From NCBI GenBank assembly GCA_052169395.1, contig JBQNCN010000003.1:62001-126000 (forward strand): a stretch of 64,000 nucleotides of DNA, in the 5' to 3' direction. This document shows, one piece after another, positions 1-7,376 of this stretch. Source of the stretch: Fimenecus sp052169395. GTDB taxonomy: Bacteria > Bacillota > Clostridia > Oscillospirales > Acutalibacteraceae. Made by a program: the position numbers and the translations under genes. The notes under the pieces are model-generated. The model did no database searches, was not told where the DNA came from, and worked only from the letters and a program-made list of their open reading frames with translations. The first letter of the stretch is position 1. Each line of letters begins with the position of its first letter.

Positions 1-1408
1 CTATTGAAACAGGCCAAACAGGACCGAAATCATCATGATGTGCTTCGCATACAGATGCGGCAAGTCTGCCCACACCTATACCATAGCACCCCATTATAGG
101 AGTTTTTTCCGTTCCGTCCTCTGAAAGATACCGCATACCCATTGACTTTGTATATTTATCTCCAAGTTGGAATATATTACCAACCTCAATGCCTCTTTTA
201 ATACTAATTGCTTTTTTATGACAATGTGGACATTCAAAACCCTCTTTAATTTTTGCTACATCATCAAATTTTCTCACCTTAACATCACGTTCAAAACATA
301 GTCCGATATAGTGATAATTTTCTTTATTTGCACCGCAAATAAAATTATTCGTATCCTTTAATGATAAATCATAAATAACAGTTATATCATCATCTGTTAA
401 AAGTCCATAAGGTCCTATAAACCCTGCTTTAAGAGGACAATCCTCGGTAATTACTGCAGGATGAATATTTTCTCCCAGAAGATTTGTAAGCTTTGTTTCA
501 TTTACATCAAGATCTCCTCTAATAAAAACAACAACGTATTTATCATCATTATTTTTCTGATAAACAACAGACTTACACGACTTTTCAATCGGAGAATTTA
601 AAAACTCACAAACCTCTTCCATAGTTTTAATATTAGGGGTACTTACAAGTTCAAGCGTACTTTCATTTTTATCCTTTACATTTTCTGTAATGCAGTCTGC
701 CGCCTCCATATTTGCACGATAATTACATTCGTTACAAATAACGATACTATCCTCACCTATGTCCGTAAGCAGCATATATTCATGAGAAACCGCCCCTCCC
801 ATAAAACCAGAGTCAGACTTTACCGTTATTACTTCCGGAACACCAACTCTTGCATAAATTCTGTTATATGCATCATACATAACTTTATAATACTGTTCCA
901 AATCTTCTTTTGAGGTATGGAAAGAATAAGCATCTTTCATTGTAAATTCACGAACACGAATTAGCCCTGCTCTCGGTCTTGCCTCATCTCTAAATTTAGT
1001 TTGAATTTGATAAATTGCAAAAGGATATTTCTGATAAGAATTTCCATATTCACGCACAAGATGAACTGCCGCTTCCTCATGCGTCATACCAAGAACCATT
1101 TTTGAACCTCCTCTGTCTTTAAATCTTAGAAGTTCCTTGCCTATACTTTCATATCTTCCCGATTCCTCCCAAATAGAAGCAGGCATTACAACAGGGAATA
1201 AAACTTCCTGGCAATCAATACCATCCATTTCCTCACGAATTATGTGTTCGATTTTATCACAAATACGTTTTAAAACGGTATATTCCGAATAAATTCCGTT
1301 ACCGACACTCTTCATATAGCCGCCTCTTATCATAAGTGCATGACTGTCAACCACACAATCAGCCGGCTTTTCTTTAAATCTGTCGCCAATAAGTTTTGAA
1401 AGTTTCAT
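1..1408 (-). CDS. proS: Prolyl-tRNA synthetase, C-terminus beyond window
   Basis: Charges tRNA-Pro with proline in the cytoplasm. The reading frame is open from an ATG at 1408 (preceded by AAGGAGAAAAAT) to the window edge, so the C-terminus, including the anticodon-binding domain, is missing. The N-terminus carries the class II signature: motif 2 with the TKFRDEARPRAG-type stretch, the THEEAAV segment, the inserted editing-domain region with GFMGGAVSHEYM, and motif 3 (GIGVGRLAASV). This is the bacterial-type ProRS with the editing insertion. It lies behind a T-box leader with Pro-codon specifier bases, which independently supports proline. Family assignment is firm; only the extent is uncertain. 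Confidence 0.96.
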   Translation of the reverse strand, partial: MKLSKLIGDRFKEKPADCVVDSHALMIRGGYMKSVGNGIYSEYTVLKRICDKIEHIIREEMDGIDCQEVLFPVVMPASIWEESGRYESIGKELLRFKDRGGSKMVLGMTHEEAAVHLVREYGNSYQKYPFAIYQIQTKFRDEARPRAGLIRVREFTMKDAYSFHTSKEDLEQYYKVMYDAYNRIYARVGVPEVITVKSDSGFMGGAVSHEYMLLTDIGEDSIVICNECNYRANMEAADCITENVKDKNESTLELVSTPNIKTMEEVCEFLNSPIEKSCKSVVYQKNNDDKYVVVFIRGDLDVNETKLTNLLGENIHPAVITEDCPLKAGFIGPYGLLTDDDITVIYDLSLKDTNNFICGANKENYHYIGLCFERDVKVRKFDDVAKIKEGFECPHCHKKAISIKRGIEVGNIFQLGDKYTKSMGMRYLSEDGTEKTPIMGCYGIGVGRLAASVCEAHHDDFGPVWPVSI

Positions 1409-1426
1409 ATTTTTCTCCTTAAATAT

Positions 1427-1452
1427 AAAAAATCCCGAGCACAAGCTCGGGA
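1427..1452 (-). terminator. T-box-controlled terminator of proS leader
   Basis: On the minus strand an 8-bp stem TCCCGAGC/GCTCGGGA with a TTGT loop (1433-1452) is followed by six U residues (1427-1432). It lies immediately downstream of the T-box core, as expected for the terminator that competes with the antiterminator. Confidence 0.93.
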
Positions 1453-1606
1453 CAAACATACAGTCTGCGGTACCACCCGAATTCGAATTACTTCGCACTC
1501 TTTAGGGCTTTCGACAAAAGACGGGTTCAATAAGTTCATTTAAAAGCTTTCACCTGACGCTTTCTCTCTACAAAAATCATTTATCTACTATTTCTTTCCA
1601 AAAAAG
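1427..1606 (-). promoter_or_regulatory. T-box riboswitch upstream of proS (tRNA-Pro)
   Basis: Read on the minus strand the leader has an AGAGAGA segment and an AGGTGAAAG segment typical of clostridial stem I, a TTGAACCCG stretch (1518-1528 region), the T-box core GGGTGGTACCGC at 1467-1478, and a terminator hairpin just before the ribosome-binding site. The specifier is CCC or CCG depending on register; both are proline codons. Uncharged tRNA-Pro would stabilise the antiterminator and allow proS transcription. The boundaries are approximate; the 5' end is inferred from the promoter. Confidence 0.93.
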
Positions 1607-1613
1607 TAAACTT

Positions 1614-1642
1614 ATTATAAGATTGTAATGTTATTTTGTCAA
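1614..1642 (-). promoter_or_regulatory. SigA-type promoter of the proS T-box transcript
   Basis: Minus strand: TTGACA at 1642-1637, exactly 17 bp spacer, TATAAT at 1619-1614. Perfect consensus in both boxes. It lies between the rplL terminator and the T-box leader, so proS has its own transcription unit. Confidence 0.9.
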
Positions 1643-1670
1643 ATTCATGCTTCATTTCATTTTTTATAAT

Positions 1671-1692
1671 AAAAAACTCCGCAAAAGCGGAG
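1671..1692 (-). terminator. Terminator after rplL
   Basis: Minus strand stem CTCCGC/GCGGAG with a four-base loop (1677-1692) followed by six U residues. It ends the rplJ-rplL transcript before the separate proS promoter. Confidence 0.9.
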
Positions 1693-1710
1693 CTTAATTT
1701 ATTATGCAAA

Positions 1711-2088
1711 TTACTTAAGAGTAACCTTTGCACCTGCTTCTTCAAGCTTTTTCTTAGCATCTTCAGCTTCATCTTTTGATGCATTCTCTTTAAGAACTGA
1801 TGGTGCACCGTCAACCATTTTCTTTGCGTCAACAAGACCTGCGCCTGTGATTTCACGAACAACCTTGATAACCGCAATTTTATTTGCGCCTACCTCTGTA
1901 AGTTCAATATTGAATTCAGTCTTTTCTTCCTCTGCTGCGCCGCCTGCAGGTGCTGCTGCCATTGCTGCAACAGGAGCTGCTGCTGATACGCCGAATTCCT
2001 CTTCTACTGCTTTAACAAGATCGCTGAGTTCTAATACGCTAAGCTCTTTAAGCTCGTCAACAATCTTAACAACTTTCTCTGAAGCCAT
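1711..2088 (-). CDS. rplL: 50S ribosomal protein L7/L12
   Basis: Stalk protein that recruits translation GTPases to the ribosome. The product is 125 residues, the normal length: an N-terminal L10-binding and dimerisation helix, an Ala-rich hinge (about residues 36-53), and the C-terminal globular domain with the conserved EKTEFN, KIAVIKVVREIT and LVDAKKMVDGAP stretches. The start is an ATG behind AAGGAGAAAAATA. It follows rplJ by a short spacer and is closed by a terminator. Unlike most bacteria, the next gene downstream is not rpoB but proS on a separate promoter. Confidence 0.98.
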   Translation of the reverse strand: MASEKVVKIVDELKELSVLELSDLVKAVEEEFGVSAAAPVAAMAAAPAGGAAEEEKTEFNIELTEVGANKIAVIKVVREITGAGLVDAKKMVDGAPSVLKENASKDEAEDAKKKLEEAGAKVTLK

Positions 2089-2124
2089 TATTTTTCTCCT
2101 TGAATTTTAATTAAATTTAAAAAA

Positions 2125-2712
2125 TTATTCTGCGGGCTTTTCATCCGCTGCAGACGCTTCTGCATCTACTGCTGTTTCTTCAGTTTTCGGTTCTTCCTTT
2201 ACTTCCTCTGCAGGAGCCTCATCCTTGCTTTCAGCAACAGCTTTAACAGCTCTTGCAAATGCAGAAATAGGTGCCTGGAACACACCGACAACCATAGAGA
2301 GAAGAACCTCTCTCGACGGAAGCTTGGCAAGTTCTACAAGTTTTTCCTTACCTATAACCTCTTCATCAATAAAGCCGTTCTTTAAAGACATTGTCTTTAC
2401 CTTGTCGGCATATTTATTAAGAATTCTTGCTGCCGCTGCATAATCATCCTTAGATGTTGCAAGTGCGGTTGAGCCTTTAAGATCATCTTTAAGCGCATCA
2501 TAACTTGTGCCATCGACAGCTCTTTCAACAATTGAATTTTTTATAACAGTGTATTCAACACCAGCCTCTCGAAGTTCTCTTCTGAGTTTTGTATCATCTT
2601 CTACGGAAATTCCTGAATAATCAACAACAACTCCGGCTATGCTGCCTGAAAGCCTTTCTTTAAGCTCTTCCACCTGTTTTTTCTTAGCTTCCAATACCTT
2701 TGTGCTTGGCAA
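2125..2712 (-). CDS. rplJ: 50S ribosomal protein L10
   Basis: Base of the ribosomal stalk and binder of L7/L12 dimers. I choose the TTG start at 2712 because GGAGG sits 8 bases upstream and the protein then begins MPSTKVLEAKKKQVEELKER, typical of L10; a longer in-frame ATG at 2787 would lie inside the leader hairpin. The product is about 195 residues, longer than the usual 165-175, because of an acidic Glu/Ala/Lys-rich tail of roughly 35 residues after the L12-binding helix. Expression is probably autoregulated through the L10 leader. Confidence 0.95.
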   Translation of the reverse strand: MPSTKVLEAKKKQVEELKERLSGSIAGVVVDYSGISVEDDTKLRRELREAGVEYTVIKNSIVERAVDGTSYDALKDDLKGSTALATSKDDYAAAARILNKYADKVKTMSLKNGFIDEEVIGKEKLVELAKLPSREVLLSMVVGVFQAPISAFARAVKAVAESKDEAPAEEVKEEPKTEETAVDAEASAADEKPAE

Positions 2713-2745
2713 ATTTTTCACCTCCGTAAAATTATTGCCTACACG

Positions 2746-2774
2746 AAAAAAGGACCACTCACAAAGAATGGACC
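2746..2774 (-). terminator. Attenuator in the rplJ leader
   Basis: Minus strand stem GGTCCATTC/GAGTGGTCC with one T-T mismatch and a five-base loop (2752-2774), then six U residues (2746-2751). Placed between the L10-binding motif and the rplJ start. Confidence 0.82.
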
Positions 2775-2840
2775 CGTTTAAAATCAACTAAACGCTCCTC
2801 GGTAGGATTTACTGTAACCTACTGTCTTCGGTAAGCTTAC
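2746..2840 (-). promoter_or_regulatory. Ribosomal L10 leader RNA
   Basis: The minus strand reads CCGAAGACAGTAGGT, a short spacer, then AATCCTACCGAGG, the conserved kink-turn-containing L10 binding motif of Firmicute rplJ leaders (2794-2840). It is followed by an attenuator hairpin and the rplJ ribosome-binding site. L10-L12 complex binding would favour the terminator and shut off rplJL. Confidence 0.88.
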
Positions 2841-2842
2841 AT

Positions 2843-2871
2843 ATGATATAACATATTATTATATTTGTCAA
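2843..2871 (-). promoter_or_regulatory. Promoter of rplJ-rplL
   Basis: Minus strand TTGACA (2871-2866), 17 bp spacer, TATCAT (2848-2843). It sits directly against the end of proB, so read-through from the upstream operon would also enter the L10 leader; I see no terminator after proB. Confidence 0.8.
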
Positions 2872-2874
2872 CCG

Positions 2875-3666
2875 TTATTTTTTAGCACAAATTTTTGTTC
2901 CGGCACTTTTCCCATCTAAAATATTATAAATTTTTTCCGGATGTCTTCCGTTTAATATATATGTTTCAATACCATTTTCAGATGCCATATAAGCCGCCTT
3001 AAGCTTGGTTATCATTCCTCCGGTACCGCGCCTTGTACCAGCGCCTCCGGCATTTTCAAAATACTTGTCAATATCCCCATTAATTTCAGTTATAAGACTT
3101 GCACTTGAATTTTTTCGCGGATCTTCATCATAAAGCCCATCAATATCTGAAAGAATAATAAGCTTATCCGCCTTGCACATTTTTGCAACAAGCGCCGACA
3201 AAGTATCATTGTCTCCAAAAAGTTTATCCGGAGACATAATCTGTTCAACATCAACAGAGTCATTTTCATTTACAATGGGTATTACACCGATTTTAAAAAG
3301 TTCTTCAAAAGTATTTATTAAATTTCCTCTACGCTCAGTATTTTTTATATCATCATCAGTAAGAAGAATTTGAGCTATAGTTTTATCAAATCTTGAAAAA
3401 TATTCATTATACAAAAACATAACAGAGCATTGACCTACTGCAGCAGCTGCTTGCTTTTCAGCTATTGTTTCCGGTCTTTTTGCTATATTCATCTTATTTG
3501 CACCTGCAGCAATAGCACCAGAAGATACCAAAACAACATCTCTTCCAGAATTTGAAATATCAGAAAGTATTTCTGATAAATTATAAAATGAACGCAAATC
3601 GTTTTTTCCGTTTTCATTGGTAAGTGTTGAAGTACCTACCTTTACAACTATTCTTTCTTTTTCCAT
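2875..3666 (-). CDS. proB: Glutamate 5-kinase, short form without PUA domain
   Basis: Phosphorylates glutamate on the gamma carboxyl, the first step of proline synthesis. The 263 residues form one amino-acid-kinase domain: VVKVGTSTL at the N-terminus, VLVSSGAIAAG, the NENDSV segment, GDNDTLSALVA, LSDIDGLYD and GTGGMITKLKAA. The RNA-binding-like PUA domain found at the C-terminus of the longer ProB forms is absent, a known length class. The ATG follows AGGAAAAAT. It starts 7 bases after the sialidase gene and is probably co-transcribed with it. No proA is next to it. Confidence 0.95.
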   Translation of the reverse strand: MEKERIVVKVGTSTLTNENGKNDLRSFYNLSEILSDISNSGRDVVLVSSGAIAAGANKMNIAKRPETIAEKQAAAAVGQCSVMFLYNEYFSRFDKTIAQILLTDDDIKNTERRGNLINTFEELFKIGVIPIVNENDSVDVEQIMSPDKLFGDNDTLSALVAKMCKADKLIILSDIDGLYDEDPRKNSSASLITEINGDIDKYFENAGGAGTRRGTGGMITKLKAAYMASENGIETYILNGRHPEKIYNILDGKSAGTKICAKK

Positions 3667-3673
3667 ATTTTTC

Positions 3674-5170
3674 CTAAAGTAAATTTAATTTATACATAAA
3701 CTTTTCAAATTTATTTGAAAAGTTCTCTTTATTATTTACAGGGGCAGCCTGTTTCGCATCATCAGAGTTTAATGAACCATCATCATTAATTTTCATACAA
3801 TAATAATTTATATGTGAAGGCTCATCTTCAAAAAGAAAACCTATATCACCATTTGGAAGTTCATTAAGACATGAATATGCAAAAAAGCCTTCATTTACAT
3901 AATAGGTTGAAATCCACTTTACTCCGTCATCATTAAGAAGTCCGCTTTTTATTACACCGTTTTCTCTTTTTCCCGTTCTACCCGGATATGAACAAAGCAC
4001 AAGAGATTTTCCTTCAATAATTTTAGAAGTCTTTATTACAGAAACCATACAATTTGCCTGTCCTCGCAAATTCATATCCGCTTTCATTTTTGACCAGCTT
4101 ATTCCGCCATCATTACTTTGAGAAACACCTATGTAATGTGATGAATTTCTCGCATACATAATAATTTTACCGTTTCCACAATCTATAAGCTGTGCCTCGC
4201 TACATTTGTTTATTCCAATAGTTGTTTTAACTTGATTTGTTATATTAAAAGTTTTTCCTCCATCATCGGAATAAACAATTCTTGTGTGTTCCTTTCTTCC
4301 GTCATCATCATAAACCGGAAAAAGCAAACGCTCTTTCCCATTATAATTTATTGAAATACCTTTACCCGGACAAATTCCCAAAAATCGCTGTTTATCTGTT
4401 TTTATAAATTCATTAAGAATAATAGGATCTGAAAAAGTTTTTCCTCCGTCTGTACTTTTTTTCATCATAAGATAAGAAGTTCTTAAAACTTTAAGCTCTG
4501 AATTCTCAAAAAATACGTTTTGTTGTACAGTCTCTGATGAATTTATAACCGTACACAACAATGCTTTTTTATTTTTAAACAGATTAAATTTTTTATCAAT
4601 ACTATATGCGGTTTTTTCGCCGTTCTTTTTAAAAATTTCAGCAAAATCCCCCTTAAATTCATCAACATAATATTCAAAATTTAATATATCAGTAGGATTG
4701 TTTGCTGTAAGCGCAAGGCATTTCTTACCGTTCACTTCAATAAAACCCGTGCCTTTTTTTGCTGTAGGATAGCCTCCATTTGAGGGAAACATATCACAAA
4801 TCAAAAAAATTGTACCGTCCTGTGAAACTGTAAGCTGAGGGTCGATAAAAGAGGCTGAAGTTTTTGCAGTTGTCCCGGTCTTGCAATCGTTAAATTTATT
4901 GGGAAATGTATACCAGTATTCTCCAAGTCCATCCTTAGAAAACGCCAAAAGCGTATCAATATTCTGTGGGCTGTCTGAACCGTGATTATACCTTGCATCC
5001 GCAGCCATAATAACACCATCTTTTGTTGTTATAGCCGCAGGGATTCTATACTTTTCTGAGCCATTTGTATTCTTTTCAAACGGCGATTCAATTGCACTTG
5101 AATGAATCACCGAAAAAATAGGCATAATAGATAAAACAATTGAAATCATCTTTATAAATTGTTTTTTCAT
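3674..5170 (-). CDS. Secreted exo-alpha-sialidase (BNR/Asp-box family)
   Basis: Removes terminal sialic acids from glycoconjugates outside the cell. The 498-residue product starts with a signal peptide (MKKQF, hydrophobic core to about residue 25). Catalytic-domain marks: YRIP at 41-44 with the first triad Arg; the ADARYNHGSDSP segment carrying the acid/base region; Asp boxes STDGGKTF (about 239), SDDGGKTF (about 301) and SNDGGISW (about 352); and the nucleophile region AYSCL near 431-435 followed by IGFLFE. An insertion at about 130-230 resembles the extra beta-domain of bacterial NanH-type enzymes. No cell-wall anchor is seen. It overlaps the esterase gene by 4 bases (ATGA), so the two are translationally coupled. 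Confidence 0.9.
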   Translation of the reverse strand: MKKQFIKMISIVLSIMPIFSVIHSSAIESPFEKNTNGSEKYRIPAAITTKDGVIMAADARYNHGSDSPQNIDTLLAFSKDGLGEYWYTFPNKFNDCKTGTTAKTSASFIDPQLTVSQDGTIFLICDMFPSNGGYPTAKKGTGFIEVNGKKCLALTANNPTDILNFEYYVDEFKGDFAEIFKKNGEKTAYSIDKKFNLFKNKKALLCTVINSSETVQQNVFFENSELKVLRTSYLMMKKSTDGGKTFSDPIILNEFIKTDKQRFLGICPGKGISINYNGKERLLFPVYDDDGRKEHTRIVYSDDGGKTFNITNQVKTTIGINKCSEAQLIDCGNGKIIMYARNSSHYIGVSQSNDGGISWSKMKADMNLRGQANCMVSVIKTSKIIEGKSLVLCSYPGRTGKRENGVIKSGLLNDDGVKWISTYYVNEGFFAYSCLNELPNGDIGFLFEDEPSHINYYCMKINDDGSLNSDDAKQAAPVNNKENFSNKFEKFMYKLNLL

Positions 5171-5916
5171 AAATATTCCCCCATAAATTTTTCAGCCTTT
5201 TTAAACCAACCGAAACACTCTTTATCAGTGCCAAGTCCTACGCCATGTCCACCTGTTTTATAAAAATCACATACAAATTCTATATCATTTTCATTTAAAG
5301 CAGCTGCAAGCATTTTTGAATTTTCAATACTTACACTTTTATCATCCTCATTATGCATTATAAAAGTTGGCGGAAATATTTCAGTCACAAGTTTTTCCAC
5401 CGAAAATTCATCAATCTTCATTTTTTTATATTTTACTCCTAAGAAATTTTCTCTGGATTTTCTATGAGTATATTCGCCCATTGTTATAACAGGATACCCT
5501 AAAACAAGTGCTTTAGGCCTTAATTCTGAAAATCTTGAATATACCGCTGCAAAATATGCTGCAAGATGACCACCTGCTGAAAACCCCATAAGTGCAAAAT
5601 CTTTTTTTACTGAAAGTTCATTATAATTTTCATTTATATAATCTACAGCTCTTACTACATCACCAACCGCATTCGGATATTCAGCATTTTTACCTGTTGA
5701 ATAAAACAGAACAAAAGCATTAATACCTATTTTATTCAATTCCTCCGCAAAAGGTTTTCCTTCATTAAAGTCAGATATATAATCATATCTTCCTCCCGGT
5801 AAAATAAGCACATACGGTGCATTCGGACTGTTTATATACGAAAAAAGCTTTACTTTTTTCAGACTTTTGCACCTCAATATTTCTTCATCGCTATATATTT
5901 GCAATTCGTTCATCAT
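5167..5916 (-). CDS. Alpha/beta-hydrolase, carbohydrate-esterase-like
   Basis: Serine hydrolase of the small esterase/acetylxylan-esterase-like group. An oxyanion-type PGGRY (about residue 40 from the chosen start), nucleophile elbow GFSAGG, acid in HNEDD and histidine in GGHGVGLG form a complete triad. There is no signal peptide, so it acts in the cytoplasm. I place the start at the ATG at 5916, overlapping the trkH stop as ATGA; an upstream in-frame TTG (5928) is possible. It is coupled to the sialidase, so removal of O-acetyl groups from sialic acid or sialoglycan products is a reasonable guess, not a demonstrated specificity. Confidence 0.82.
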   Translation of the reverse strand: MMNELQIYSDEEILRCKSLKKVKLFSYINSPNAPYVLILPGGRYDYISDFNEGKPFAEELNKIGINAFVLFYSTGKNAEYPNAVGDVVRAVDYINENYNELSVKKDFALMGFSAGGHLAAYFAAVYSRFSELRPKALVLGYPVITMGEYTHRKSRENFLGVKYKKMKIDEFSVEKLVTEIFPPTFIMHNEDDKSVSIENSKMLAAALNENDIEFVCDFYKTGGHGVGLGTDKECFGWFKKAEKFMGEYL

Positions 5917-7376
5917 CTTCTCTTCCAAGCCACAGGTGCAAAAAGTGTAAGCATAGGCAAAAGTTCAAGTCTTCCACAAAGCATATCAAAAGTCAAAACA
6001 AGTTTTGAAAATGCAGAAAAACCTGCATAAGAACCTGTTGCACCTACAATAGAAAAACCCGGTCCTATATTATTGAAAGTTGCGGCAACCGCTGAAATAT
6101 TTGTTGTAATATTAAAATTATCAACACTTATAAGCACAATAGAACTTGTAAAAATCATAATATAAATAGCCGTAAATACATTTACCGATCTTACCGCTTC
6201 ACTGCTTATTACAGTTCCTGAAAGGCGTATTTTTCTAACAGAATTCGGATGAAACATTGCTCTCATTTCAGACTTTATTTCCTTTGCTAAAATCAGAAAT
6301 CTTGACACTTTAAAGCCTCCTCCGGTTGACCCTGCACAAGCGCCAAGCATCATGAGCATTAAAAGAACAGCCTTTGAAAGAGATGGCCATAAATCAAAAT
6401 CAGTACTCGAATAACCTGTTGTGGTAATAATTGAGCCTACCTGAAAAAATGAATGTTTAAGCGCATCTGAAATTCTAAAATATACGGTTCGATTTTGATT
6501 AAATCCGCTGAGTTCAAGAAAAATAAGAGTAGCAGCCATAATTATAATAAGAAAATACCAGCGTACCTCTTCATTCTTTACCGCACTTTTAAAATCACGA
6601 CGTTTCATAGCAAAATATACGGAATAATTAACACCAGAAAATATCATAAAAATCATTATAATATTTTGCTGAAGAGATGTATATGATGCAATACTGTCAT
6701 TTTTTACTGCAAAGCCTCCAGTCCCGAGAGAACCGAAAGTAAGACATATATTATCAAAAAACGGCATTTTACAGAAAAAAAGGACTGCAATCATAAGAGC
6801 CGTTATAAAAAGATATATTTTATATAAATCCTTTGCCGTATCTTTGAGCCTGGGAAGCATTCTATCAACAGAATACCCCGGACTTTCAGCCCTCATAAGA
6901 TGTATTGTGGAAGATCCTAAAAGCGGAAGAAACGACATAATAAAAACAAAAATACCCATGCCGCCAATCCAATGAGTAAAGCTATGCCAAAACATTGTTG
7001 AACGACGCAACACCTCAACTTTCGGAAGAATGGATGCTCCAGTTGTAGTAAATCCTGAAACAGTTTCAAAAAAAGCGTCAATAAAATTCGGAATATCTTT
7101 TGTAAGTACAAATGGCAAAGTACCTATAACAGACATAACAATCCATGTTAACCCAACACAAATATTTCCATCTCGTAAATTTAAGGGTCTTCCTTTAGGC
7201 TTTTTAATACTCAAAATTATTCCAAGAACAAGACTGATAATTGAAACAAAAAGCCATATAAGGTAGGTTGAAGTACCCTCTTTATAAATAATACTGACTG
7301 CTAACGGAAAAAACATAAGAGCGGATTCTACTTTTAATACCTGTCCTAAAATATAAAAAACCAGACCGTAATCCAT
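5913..7376 (-). CDS. Potassium uptake membrane subunit, TrkH/KtrB family
   Basis: Membrane pore of a Trk/Ktr potassium transporter. The 487 residues hold many hydrophobic helices and four M-P-M repeats with selectivity-filter-type loops: SGFTTTGAS, GSLGTGGFA, SIITTTGYSS and NNIGPGFSIVG. Length fits TrkH. The ATG overlaps the stop of the upstream regulatory subunit (TAATG), and the esterase gene begins inside its own stop, so the three are one translationally coupled run. Confidence 0.95.
   Translation of the reverse strand: MDYGLVFYILGQVLKVESALMFFPLAVSIIYKEGTSTYLIWLFVSIISLVLGIILSIKKPKGRPLNLRDGNICVGLTWIVMSVIGTLPFVLTKDIPNFIDAFFETVSGFTTTGASILPKVEVLRRSTMFWHSFTHWIGGMGIFVFIMSFLPLLGSSTIHLMRAESPGYSVDRMLPRLKDTAKDLYKIYLFITALMIAVLFFCKMPFFDNICLTFGSLGTGGFAVKNDSIASYTSLQQNIIMIFMIFSGVNYSVYFAMKRRDFKSAVKNEEVRWYFLIIIMAATLIFLELSGFNQNRTVYFRISDALKHSFFQVGSIITTTGYSSTDFDLWPSLSKAVLLMLMMLGACAGSTGGGFKVSRFLILAKEIKSEMRAMFHPNSVRKIRLSGTVISSEAVRSVNVFTAIYIMIFTSSIVLISVDNFNITTNISAVAATFNNIGPGFSIVGATGSYAGFSAFSKLVLTFDMLCGRLELLPMLTLFAPVAWKRR

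Noticed and set aside
1581..1877. Minus-strand frame of 98 codons over the end of rplL
   Set aside because: It is a shifted frame of rplL, crosses the rplL terminator and the proS promoter, and has low-complexity composition.
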